Assembly: GCA_964019055.1 (NCBI GenBank)
Contig: OZ025212.1
Span: forward strand, 3,265,266 to 3,329,265
Direction: 5' to 3'
Source of the DNA: Anthopleura xanthogrammica
Lineage: Eukaryota > Cnidaria > Anthozoa > Actiniaria > Actiniidae
DNA length: 64,000 nucleotides
The first letter of the stretch is position 1. Every line of letters starts with the position of its first letter. The translations under genes and the position numbers were made by a program. Below are positions 52,943-64,000 of the stretch, in pieces. The notes beneath the pieces were generated by a model that saw nothing but the letters and a program-made list of their open reading frames with translations, had not been told where the DNA came from and did no database searches.

Positions 52943-55900
52943 CATCATCACCATCCTCATCACCATCCTCATCACCATCCTCATCACCATCCTCATCACC
53001 ATCCTCATCACCATCCTCATCATCATGATCATCATCACCATCCTCATCATCATCATCATTATCATCACTATCCTTCGCCATACACCGAATCAAAATATGG
53101 CGAGCAATTTGGATAACTATTGTTCTGGACTGACTACAATAGCCTCTCGTACATGTGAAACGCTTTTATGTTTCCACATGAACACGAGGCTAGTCAGTAA
53201 AGAACAATAGTTATTCGAATTGGCTGTTATATTTCTATTCGGTGCATAGACGATAGGTAATTAATTGGAAGAGGAAAAATAATGTAGTATTTTTAAAATA
53301 CACAGTGCTTGATTTCCCATGCCAAATACCGCATTTCACGACATCGATATGCCATGAAATATTGCATGCCGCAGTACTGGAATGCGTCTCGACAGGTCCT
53401 TGGCATCAAAATGGCTTTCCCTGCAGCTTCCCACGCGTTGTTTCTTTTAAATGGCTTCCTGTCGGTACACGTTTCTGCATTCCGTGACATCGATATGGCT
53501 TCCCATTCACGATACTCGTGCAGTAATTAAAATACATTACAGGCAAAACGTACGAAATTTATGGCATATCTTTTTCATAAATCCGTTCTTTGTAATTAAA
53601 AAAAAATTTTTAATTTGTTTTTTAAAATTGTAATTATTATTTTTGTTTGTTTTCAGGGTTCAAACTCAACAGTCTTAATAATATAATAGATACCAAATCA
53701 AGCGCCAATTCCAAAATTACTCTTCTTAACTATCTTGTCAGCGTTTTAGAAAAATCGGTAAGTATATCTTTAAAAATGATTTGAATTCACAGAATATTTA
53801 TTTGAACTCCGTCACCTGTTAACTTCTATGCGGGAAATTAGTAAGTCAGGAAGGAAAATGCCATTCTTAAATTCCGATGGAAATATTAAACCGTAGTTGA
53901 CTTTTATACGTGACTTAAAACGCGCGCTGGATTGGTCTAGAACGATACAACCATCTTGAAATCTTGAAGGTAATATGACCTACATATGATTGGTTGATTT
54001 AACGCACGCCGTGTTCTAGAACGATACAACCATCTTGAAATCTTGAAGGTAGTATGAGCTACATATGATTGGTTGATTTAACGCGCGCCGTGATTTGTCC
54101 ATCTTGAAATCCATCTTGAAATCCATCTTGAAATCCATCTTGAAATCCATCTTGAAATCCATCTCTACCTGTTGGTCAAAACGAAGTCAAAACGATAAAA
54201 AAATTTAACATCAAAAAAAAATCTTTTGTTTTGTCCCCCAGATTGGGAATTAGTCGAGGGATCTATGATTTATGTTTCTGGTTTATTTACCTTTTAGTAT
54301 CCAGACGTACTCAAATTAGAACAAGATCTTCCACATGTTCGAACAGCGACAAAAGCAAAGTAAGTTTCGCGTTTAAAGTTGTTGTTATTTCATGCAGTAG
54401 ACAAAGTTTGATTGCGCCCTGATCTTCCTATAAGCCGCCATTTTCTTGTCCCTACTTGTAAGGGAATCCTTCGGGAGAATCTGGAAGAACATTTTTTAAC
54501 AAATGCTTTTTTTTTAATTCAGCCTAAGTGACCTCGAGTCGGAAATTACTTTGATCAAAAAGGAACTGAAGGAGCTAGAAAAGGTATGTAAAGTTAATAT
54601 GACACGAGTGAAAAACGCACTGCGCATGCTCGGAAGTTCGTCGTGTTTACAAAGAAAACCATTGGAGATTTACCGGCGTTTAATATGAAATTTCTAAAGT
54701 TTTTAAGTCCGTTCGTGGAAAGTTAGTGCTTATTTTTTCCTGACACATTGCTTTAGTTGTTTTCTTTCCCTGGTCAAATAATACAAGAGAAATTCGCATA
54801 ATACAAGACATCAATCTCCAATGGTTTCCTTGGTAAACACGACTTGTCTATGAATTTTCTGCCGAACTTCCGAGCATGCGCAGTGCGTTTTTCACCCGTG
54901 TCCTTCGTAGGCATTGTGCACCTTCTGTTTCTTACAACTTTACTCCAATATAGACCTCTTTAGCTTCATTGTTTGTTGTGCCCATTTCAGACCATGTGAT
55001 GGCACTCTTGGGAGTTGATTCTTTCATGTGTATATATTTTAATAAAAGAAAATTTCTTAAGGGAATGTCATGTGGTCTGAAATGGGCAATTTGCATACGA
55101 AGTTAAAGAGGTCTAGTCTACGAAATCTAATCAAAGCATTTCCTCATTTTCGTTATTCTATGAATGTGCGTTAACTCATTTCTTTCCCCTCCTGGTGGCT
55201 TACTCTATTGCAGGAGCTTGATTTCCAGACTCGTAAGAGAGAGAAAACAGCTGGGGACAAGTTTATTGAGTCCATGAGTTCTTTCGTCAAAGTAGCTCAA
55301 TTTTCCTGTTCGGAACTCACAGAGGCATGGGACGAGCTGAAACAAAAGGTTTGTTAACTGTAAAGGGGAATACCCAGGCTGAACTGATTGGGCAGTGACG
55401 TCACATTTAATTCGACGGTTCGCCCATCATTCATTTTTTTTTTCTTTACCTTATGACGGATTTTTTTTCAGTATATCATCCTTGTTTTATGACGAGGGTA
55501 GCCCTTAATAGCTAGTGGCTAACAAACCTGTGGCCCTCGTTCAGAAATTGATTTTTGTGGAGGGAGAAAAACCAGAGAACCTGGAGAAAAACTCTCGAAG
55601 CACAATAGAGAACCAACAAGCAACTCTACTCACATATGAAACTCCTATTCCGGGAATCGAACCGGATCGCATTGCATGGTGAGAGGCGACCGGGCGAACT
55701 CTCTAGAATTGAATGTTACAATTACTAAATGAAAATGTTGAAGCAGTGCATAATAGCTTTCTCCTATGTGATTGCAAATGAAAATTATTAAAAAAAAAAA
55801 AAAAAAAAAAAAGGAAAAGAAAAAACAATAAAAAGATGATATTGCAAGTACGATGAATTTCGCCCGGATGCCTTTATAACTGAATCCCATTCAGTAATAA

Positions 55901-56882
55901 CTATGATTATCATCATCTGATTAGATTATTTATACATATTTTATATTCCTTCTTTAGTATCAGAAGATAGTCAAATTGTTCGGTGAAGATCCCAAATCAG
56001 TACAATCTGATAAATTCTTTGGTATATTTACTACATTTTTGGTTTCTTTTGCGGTAAGTGCACCTCTAGACCTCTACCTTGAGCGTAATGTTTTCCCATT
56101 TCAGACCACATGTCATTCCCTTGAGTATTATTTCTTTGTTTAACGGTTGCACACGAGAAGACACATGAATATGGATACAACTCAAACAAAGAATCTTATT
56201 CTCAAGAGAATGACACATGGTCTGAAATAGGACCAGTATATGATATGAAATATTATCCTCGTTATCAATGAACCATTAGTTTAAAAAAATATTGTTTTCT
56301 ACCCATTCAGGAAGCGAAGAATCAAAATGAGGAAATCAAGAAGAAACGAGAAGCAGAAGAGAGGAAAGCCAAAGCAATGGTTGAGGTAAGTCATGCTATA
56401 GAGACTGAAAATGCGAACATTATTTTGCTCGTTCGTATTATGGAGGACATTATCTTGACCTGGAATTTTAAAAAAATATTTAAACGCGATTTTTTTCCGA
56501 TTTTATTTTCACCTTTTACTTTTATCTAAATTGGGCCCCCTGTGGTATGCCTAGGATGTTTACTCTTACCAGTTTTTGAATTGTTATGTGTTGGTTAATC
56601 AACGACTAAATTTTTGCGAATTGTTTTCAACAGCAAAAAGAAAAAGACAGACAAAAGTCAGCAACCCGCAAGATGATGACGTCGAGCGATAAGAGTAAAG
56701 ACAAGAAAAAGGCCAGTGGCACAGGCGATAACAGAGGAGAATTTGACGACTTAATCTCTGCCCTCAGAACCGGTGACGTTTTTGGAGACGAGATGAGTAA
56801 GATGAAAGGCAGACGGCGAACTGCCGGCCCGAAATCAACTCGTAAAAACGACACAAAAAATGAGAGAGAGCGACTAAATTAA
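39454..56882 (+). CDS. DAAM1: DAAM formin (Dishevelled-associated activator of morphogenesis)
   Basis: 32-exon model: join(39454..39612,40525..40614,42462..42536,43018..43103,43274..43351,43433..43490,43572..43662,44078..44184,44613..44723,45194..45297,45652..45718,45835..45952,46461..46593,46771..46796,46907..46971,47347..47469,47845..48085,48607..48719,49429..49473,49554..49616,50177..50245,50539..50646,51005..51111,51486..51574,52565..52678,53657..53757,54298..54359,54523..54583,55214..55348,55958..56053,56311..56385,56634..56882); 3219 nt, 1072 aa, close to vertebrate DAAM1 length. All junctions are in phase. GTPase-binding/FH3 region about 40-430 ([31 protein letters not shown]); coiled coil about 435-510; FH1 polyproline about 538-575; FH2 about 600-1000 ([27 protein letters not shown]); C-terminal DAD ([16 protein letters not shown]) followed by a basic tail. 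FH2 nucleates and elongates actin; Rho/Dishevelled relieve DAD-mediated autoinhibition in Wnt/PCP signalling. DAAM1 versus DAAM2 cannot be distinguished; a single pre-duplication orthologue is likely. Confidence 0.96.
41560..41707. mobile_element. hAT-like MITE, CAGGGCTCAAAATAAC ends
   Basis: CAGGGCTCAAAAATAAC and GTTATTTTGAGCCCTG are inverted, enclosing GGCCAGATATCTTGACTGGCC. DAAM intron 2. Confidence 0.65.
41798..41961. mobile_element. hAT-like MITE, CAGGGCTTGAAATAG ends
   Basis: CAGGGCTTGAAATAG and CTATTTCGAGCCCTG are inverted, with internal inverted GGCAGGC/GCCTGCC motifs. DAAM intron 2, about 90 bp from the previous element and probably of the same superfamily. Confidence 0.65.
42637..42774. 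mobile_element. hAT-like MITE, GGCGGATCCAGG family, copy 4
   Basis: Ends CAGGGGCAGATCCAGG and TGGATCTACCCCTG, 138 bp. DAAM intron 3. Confidence 0.7.
44848..44930 (-). mobile_element. SINE fragment
   Basis: Shares AAACTCTAGAAGCACAGA, CAACCAACAAGCAACTCTGC and TCACATA with the SINE at 55555-55700. The tRNA-like head is missing. DAAM intron. Confidence 0.5.
46001..46134. mobile_element. TIR MITE, TATAGACCCCTTGCA family, copy 2
   Basis: TATAGACCCCTTACACTTGG and GCAAGGGGTCTAT ends with the inner CTCAATTTGGAGG arm, closest to copy 1 (5473-5620). DAAM intron. Confidence 0.75.
47600..47782. mobile_element. TIR MITE, ATTTCAGACCACATGTCATT family, copy 1
   Basis: TTTCAGACCACCTGTCATTC and GGAATGGCACATGTTCTGAA arms with outer CTCTTTT / AAAGAGGTCTA ends. 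Other copies: 54951-55115, 56067-56233, and a left-part copy at 23081-23183. Confidence 0.7.
49080..49410. repeat. Poly-G/poly-C inverted repeat region
   Basis: GGGAGCATTCATTTTTTAGG near 49075 is mirrored by CCTAAAAAATGAATGCTCCC at about 49385-49404. Between them are several G/C homopolymer runs and short inverted motifs (GGAGGAATTAG/CTAATTCCTCC). It is a TIR element of about 330 bp in a DAAM intron; the assembly here may be unreliable. Confidence 0.6.
49689..49905. mobile_element. Long-TIR MITE, CACAGTTCCCTGCGCCAT family, copy 2
   Basis: Arms of about 95 nt (TTCACAGTTCCCTGCGCCAT, TTGAAAGGTAGCCATGCCTT, CTCACCAGTGGTCTCGCTT) around TTTTTTTAACACCTTGGGCA. Closely matches 32071-32267. DAAM intron. 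Confidence 0.8.
50688..50795 (+). mobile_element. tRNA-like SINE head
   Basis: GGCATAGCTCAGTTCGTTGG resembles a tRNA A-box region and GGTTTGATCC a B box, about 45 bp apart. The acceptor stem is not paired and no genuine tRNA fold is evident, so it is read as a tRNA-derived SINE, not a tRNA gene. DAAM intron. Confidence 0.5.
51709..51885. mobile_element. TIR MITE, CAGTCCCACAATGCACTG family, copy 1
   Basis: AACCGTTCCAAGGTTGAGGG, GGGTCGCGTTGGCATTGCAG and TGCATTGTGGGACTGTTTTA arms are mirrored on the right. A related element lies at 58247-58383 and a fragment at about 57935-57990. DAAM intron. Confidence 0.7.
51960..52330. repeat. 36-bp tandem repeat
   Basis: About ten units of CTTGGCATTGAAATGGCTTC followed by CC(G/T)TGT(A/G)CGCCATTG. 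Because the unit is a multiple of 3 without stops, several frames are open on both strands; these ORFs are not genes. A related degenerate stretch lies at about 53395-53510. DAAM intron. Confidence 0.9.
52361..52500. mobile_element. TIR MITE, TATAGACCCCTTGCA family, copy 3
   Basis: TATAGACCCCTTGCACTAAT and ATTAGTGCAAGGGGTCTATA ends; the inner arm differs from copies 1-2 (CCAACCTGGGGGTCAAGACA). A fragment of this subtype lies at about 54227-54269. Confidence 0.75.
52731..53075. repeat. (ATC)n microsatellite
   Basis: About 340 bp of CATCAT with CCTCAT and CACCAT variants in a DAAM intron; poly-Met and poly-Asp ORFs are artefacts. Confidence 0.95.
53082..53249. mobile_element. TIR MITE, CGAATCGAAATATGG / ATAACTATTGTT family, copy 2
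   Basis: ACACCGAATCAAAATATGGC and ATATTTCTATTCGGTG ends, with GAATAACTATTGTTC and AAACGCTTTTATGTTTCCAC inside, as in 9076-9243. DAAM intron, directly after the ATC repeat. Confidence 0.7.
53930..54170. repeat. Direct duplication plus 12-bp satellite
   Basis: Two copies of about 78 bp (CTAGAACGATACAACCATCT...GCGCCGTG), then five or more tandem ATCCATCTTGAA units. DAAM intron. Confidence 0.85.
54601..54903. mobile_element. TIR element, GACACGAGTGAAAAACGCAC ends
   Basis: Arms of about 65 nt (GACACGAGTGAAAAACGCAC, TGCGCATGCTCGGAAGTTCG, CGTGTTTAC, CCATTGGAGATT) are inverted around about 170 bp. DAAM intron. Confidence 0.75.
54951..55115. mobile_element. TIR MITE, ATTTCAGACCACATGTCATT family, copy 2
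   Basis: Ends TAGACCTCTTTAGCTTC and GAAGTTAAAGAGGTCTA, inner CCCATTTCAGACCATGTGAT and mirror. DAAM intron. Confidence 0.75.
55555..55700 (-). mobile_element. tRNA-derived SINE (minus strand)
   Basis: Minus strand: TCGCCTCTCACCATGCAATG, then GGTTCGATTCCCGG (B box), CATATGTGAGTAGAGTTGC and TTGGTTCTCT. Unlike the copy at 10370-10718 its tail is not interrupted. DAAM intron. Confidence 0.65.
56067..56233. mobile_element. TIR MITE, ATTTCAGACCACATGTCATT family, copy 3
   Basis: CCCATTTCAGACCACATGTC and GACACATGGTCTGAAATAGG arms; closest to the fragment at 23081-23183 (shared CACGAGAAGA.ACAT.AATATG). DAAM intron. Confidence 0.75.
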
Positions 56883-57471
56883 ATAGTACCAACACTTGGA
56901 AAATCTTTCCAATGTTTCTAAAAAAATCGCAAGGAATCAAATGCCAGTCAGTTTCCGTGTAAAAAAAATATATGTAAAACTGACAAATGCTAAAAAAAGC
57001 CGTTCGTGATATTCTTAAGCAATCATTGGGCAAAATTACCGGAAAGACATCTTCAATCATAAGAGAAATATTAAGAGGATTTTAGAATATACAACCGCTC
57101 ATAAAAACGTTTTTTTGATCAGTAAAACAGTCAAATGCATTTGAATTGTACATAGCGGCTATGATACATCGTATACTATCCGTAATTGTCCTAAAAGCCC
57201 TTCTAGGGTTGATGTTGACGTCCGCATGGCTTTGATAATTCTCGGGCAAGATTTTAATGCAAAGAAAGTAGAGTTAGTCAGAGAGGTAGTGCTTAGGCGA
57301 AGATGGACAGCAAGACAGTCCGCCCTGTACTGTAACTATCGAGTATTGGGTTTTCTGTGCTCTTAGGTATGAGAGGGACTGAGCCAAGTCAGTGAAAGGC
57401 TCAGACTCCCGGCCATCACCGATCAGGAAGGGAATCCATTTAAGTGGATTGTTTTAACCGAATACCTTTAC

Positions 57472-57590
57472 CTGTTCACTGGTCAAACACAAAGCATTCA
57501 GTCGAGACTGCAAGGTTCAAATTTGAATAATTTTTTTGAAACTACCTTGCAGCCTCGAATGAATGTTTGTCTGTGACCATTGAACCGATG
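57472..57590. mobile_element. TIR MITE, AACACAAAGCATTCAAGCGAG family, copy 3
   Basis: CTGTTCACTGGTCAAACACA, AAGCATTCAGTCGAGACTGC and CTTGCAGCCTCGAATGAATG ... ATTGAACCGATG. Confidence 0.7.
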
Positions 57591-58246
57591 TATGGAAAAC
57601 GTCTTGCAGTCTGAGGGAAAATGGATATTGTTTTAAATAATCGTTGGCAAGGACGATGTTACAGTTAATTTAAGCATGGGAACCGCTGTTTTCCCCTAAT
57701 AATATAAAGGAAAAATATCTGGTTTATTGAAGAGCCAATCCACTTCTGTAGTAAAAATGAAAACGGGATTTTGATCGGCTGTTTTCAAAAGAAAGAAGAC
57801 CAATAAAAAAGTCGAAGGAAAAGTGAAGGGTATTTTTTGTTTATTTGCGCGCTTGTATAGTGATATCTAAGTTATAAAATGAAAATGTACTACTTATCTT
57901 AAGCTTTTGACGACATGTCGAGGAGGAACTTGGTTCAGGGTGCTGGTTCGAGTTGGCATTGTAGTGCATTGTGGGATTGTTTGGATGACATTTCCAAGAG
58001 GTCAACGTAGTCTTTCAGGACCACTTACTTAATTTTACTAAGCTGCCAGTAGTCTTCTTAAGCCCTTCTCTCCCCGTTTTTTTGTTTCCTCTTCCTTCTC
58101 TTCGTTCAGTTTTATCCTTACTTTTTCCGTAGTTGGCTTACGAAGACGCTGGCGCTTCTCTTCCTCGTAAAGGACCTTAGAATACAAGACATTGTAGAAC
58201 AAGGCAGTATATCAATAGATCTATGCCTCGTTTTGTTGTTTTACAA

Positions 58247-58383
58247 GACACTGAAGGTCCTTGACTTTCGGCCTATGTGAACGAGCGTTGACCTTTTCAA
58301 GATGGCGTCAATTACGTTCCCTAAAACAGTCCCACAATGCAATACCAACTCGACCCAGTTTTCCTCCAACCTCGGAATGGTTA
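58247..58383. mobile_element. TIR MITE, CAGTCCCACAATGC family, copy 2
   Basis: Contains CAAGATGGCGTCAATTACGT, ACAGTCCCACAATGCA, ACTCGACCCAGTTTTCCTCC and AACCTCGGAATGGTTA, the mirror order of the left half of 51709-51885. The left arm is weaker. Confidence 0.55.
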
Positions 58384-58400
58384 CTAATATCAAAGAATAT

Positions 58401-58780
58401 AGGGCGCTTTCCATTAGAAAAAAATTCCGGAAATTCTGTTCGGAAATCAAAAGGAACGCGACAGTTCCCGGTAAACATTTTCGGAAATTTAGGACAACCT
58501 TTTCAGCTTGTCCAAACAGTGGAAATTTCGAAAATTTCGAAAATTTACCTTTCCATTTAAATCATTTCCAGAATTAAGAAAGTCAGAATCATCCTGTTCC
58601 AAAGCTAGGAAAATGTTCAAAACATCCGCCATTTTGAAATGACATGTATCGGTCTGTGGGCTACCTGTGTTAGTTAGCACGTGACTTTTTCGGTGTGGAG
58701 TTTTCTATTTAACAAGAGAGCATTCCGGAAACTAAAACCGATTCAATTTTCGGAATTTTTTTCTAATGGAAAGCGCCCAT
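58401..58780. mobile_element. TIR element, AGGGCGCTTTCCATTAG ends
   Basis: GGGCGCTTTCCATTAGAAAA plus AAATTCCGGAA is mirrored by TTTTTTTCTAATGGAAAGCG plus CCC. 380 bp, no transposase. Confidence 0.75.
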
Positions 58781-59769
58781 AGAGTAATATACTTGGTCAG
58801 TGAAAAAATAGTAAACTTAGTAGTAGACATACATGCACTAATTCCATTATCTTCTTTCGTTTTACTTTGACTGTTCGTTACTAATTATACAACTCGTTTC
58901 ACGGGCCAAGTATAAAATAATTCTTGGATATTTAACGAGGATTTGATGTGTCGAACACCGCACAACACGAAGCGAAAACCCTTCGTTAAGTAAAGGCATG
59001 CGGTGCGACGTGCTTCAGAATAACACGCCTTTTCTTTGATATAATACATTGTGACCAAATTAGTATCAGGGATTGCAAGCAAGAGCTAAAAAGTTATGTG
59101 CTCATGTTCTAGCCTTTTCGTGAATCGCAGATAATGAAATCAGCGGGGACTGATCCGGAGCGGGTGATCATTTTTAGGCCGAAAACCTCGAAAAAGTCTT
59201 CATCTACATCTAAGAACTTATTTCCTAACTTGTTTTATATTGATCAATCAATTCGGGACCGGCTGCATGAGATTTCGGTCTCTACTACACATTAATAGTG
59301 TGCTTCATCCCGAAGGGGATCCAGAATTTTCAGAAAAGGGCCGAAAAGTCAAGGTTATACGATAACGTTTTTGATTTAGGTAACCTGTGTTCTATCAAAA
59401 TAACAGGGCGTAGCTGTTCCTGAGGAGTCGCGCGCCTCGGCGGAGGTTTATAGTCGGCTCTAGACCATCTGTAAGTGATTTGCCCTTGCTGATCAAAGAT
59501 AAAACCCTATAACCTACGCATGTCTCGGATGGTTATACGGCATCTATACATGTATCTTTATCCGTACATGTGGGAATACTTTTGGAAGGCATAAATTATC
59601 CAGGACCTTAATCAAACCATGAGGGGACCTGAAGAGCTCCACTTTCAGCCCGATTTATCTCATGGCCATATGCTTTGATCGATATCTATTGCCTACCCTA
59701 AGCCGATACGGGGTACTGATAATTTTATGACAGCTTTTACGAATCGATGCACTCTGTTGCATACGTTCA

Positions 59770-59820
<51 letters not shown>
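59770..59820. repeat. (TA)n microsatellite
   Basis: About 25 TA units in the DAAM-MSK intergenic region. Confidence 0.95.
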
Positions 59821-59822
<2 letters not shown>

Positions 59823-60608
59823 TTCTTTCTGTAGTTTGAATTGTTTTCGATCGGTTCCGCAATGCAAATATTGTAAGATATCGTAGAGTTCAGAGTATTT
59901 CGCAAATACGCTCGATCGATCTAGCCGCGCCTTCCGCTTTAGAAATATCGCACAGGGAAAAGTATTACCATCAAGGATTATGTAAATCGCGTAATAAGTT
60001 ATATTTGGCATGTCTTAAAGTGTCCAAAAAAGTCCCAAATTAACCTGTGCAGCTCAAAACACCCGCCAACCTGCTAGACATGAATTTGTAAATATATATT
60101 AACCTTTTTTTTTAGTAATTCTAAGAAATATTTCATTATTTCTAAGGTATTCAATTAAGCAGCTTTCCTGCTGTGAATATTTTAATTGGACATTTTACTC
60201 TGCGGGGAAAAACACAGGAAACCCAATGTCAATTTAGTGCTTTTAAATTGGAATGTTTCAGGCGCGTATTTCGGGCCGCAAATTTTCAAGAAAAAATCCT
60301 TCCAGCGAAATGATTTTATTACTGCGTTTCCATACGGTCTTTGGTCTTTTTATATATGAATTTTTAATTGATTTTGAAAAAAGTTTTTAGGGATTGGGAT
60401 TTTAGGAACCCTTGCAGGGAAAGCAGATTTTTGGCATAAGTCACGTGGTTGAGTCGGACATAACAAAATATTAGCCAATCAGAAGCCGAGTTGATCAAAT
60501 CGACCAAAGGCTTCACAAATCTTACTCCAATGTCGGCCAAAACATAAAATCTTTCTCCATTCAAAAAGGCTCAAAAAGCCTTCATTCTTCAGCTTGCAAA
60601 AGCTAAAG

Positions 60609-64000
<3,392 letters not shown>

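Larger units (their letters stand above)
56883..60608. other. Intergenic interval between DAAM and the MSK gene
   Basis: Tandemly oriented genes. Contains the DAAM 3' flank (an AATAAA occurs near 57804), TIR elements at 57472-57590, 58247-58383 and 58401-58780, a (TA)n repeat and presumably the MSK promoter. No further gene was seen; ORFs here lack features. Confidence 0.5.

Noticed and set aside
52688..53093. Poly-Met and poly-Asp ORFs on the minus strand
   Set aside because: Translations of the (ATC)n microsatellite.
60364..60564. 66-aa minus-strand ORF upstream of MSK
   Set aside because: It lies in the probable promoter and 5' flank of MSK, with no recognisable feature or splice context.

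Overview
The window is eukaryotic genomic DNA, most likely from a cnidarian and probably an anthozoan. This is inferred from AT-rich sequence, intron-rich genes with canonical GT/AG junctions, a cnidarian-style rhodopsin GPCR relic, an NLR-like HEPN/NB-ARC/TPR gene, orphan receptor tyrosine kinases, and a very high density of short inverted-repeat transposons. Species cannot be read from the sequence. All spliced models below were built by hand from splice signals and phase continuity, and none has transcript support.

Layout, left to right. (1) 952-3728 (-): a zinc-ribbon and disordered protein whose N-terminus resembles RNF213. (2) 5777-13655 (-): RTK-B, a receptor tyrosine kinase with an unusual TSP1 / EGF-like / Calx-beta ectodomain, 13 exons, 789 aa. 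(3) 13656-16742: a shared 3.1 kb divergent intergenic region with a minisatellite and several TIR elements. (4) 16743-22801 (+): RTK-C, the inverted head-to-head paralogue, 10 exons, 704 aa, which lacks Calx-beta and carries a Thr/Ala stalk encoded by simple repeats. (5) 23763-24035 (-): a small secreted precursor with two YGKR sites, a neuropeptide candidate. (6) 24380-27150: complex tandem repeats, a hAT-type MITE and a CTT microsatellite. (7) 27186-27677 (+): a rhodopsin-class GPCR pseudogene. (8) 27715-38216 (-): scattered weak exons of an unrecognised gene, a decayed GIY-YIG retroelement fragment, and the intronless HEPN/NB-ARC/TPR gene (32612-35686). (9) 39454-56882 (+): a complete DAAM formin, 32 exons, 1072 aa. 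(10) 60609 to the right edge (+): the N-terminal kinase domain of an MSK1/2 (RPS6KA4/5) orthologue, cut by the window end.

No operon logic applies. DAAM (Wnt/PCP and Rho actin nucleation) and MSK (p38/ERK-dependent nuclear kinase) are conserved single-copy-type genes. The RTK pair, the NLR-like gene and the secreted precursor form a lineage-specific accessory segment with signs of recent duplication, gene conversion, repeat expansion and decay. Nearly every large intron and intergenic gap holds one or more non-autonomous TIR elements. I recognise about 20 families, several with two or more copies here, and some have clear target-site duplications (8 bp for hAT-like, TTAA for piggyBac-like, TA for mariner-like).
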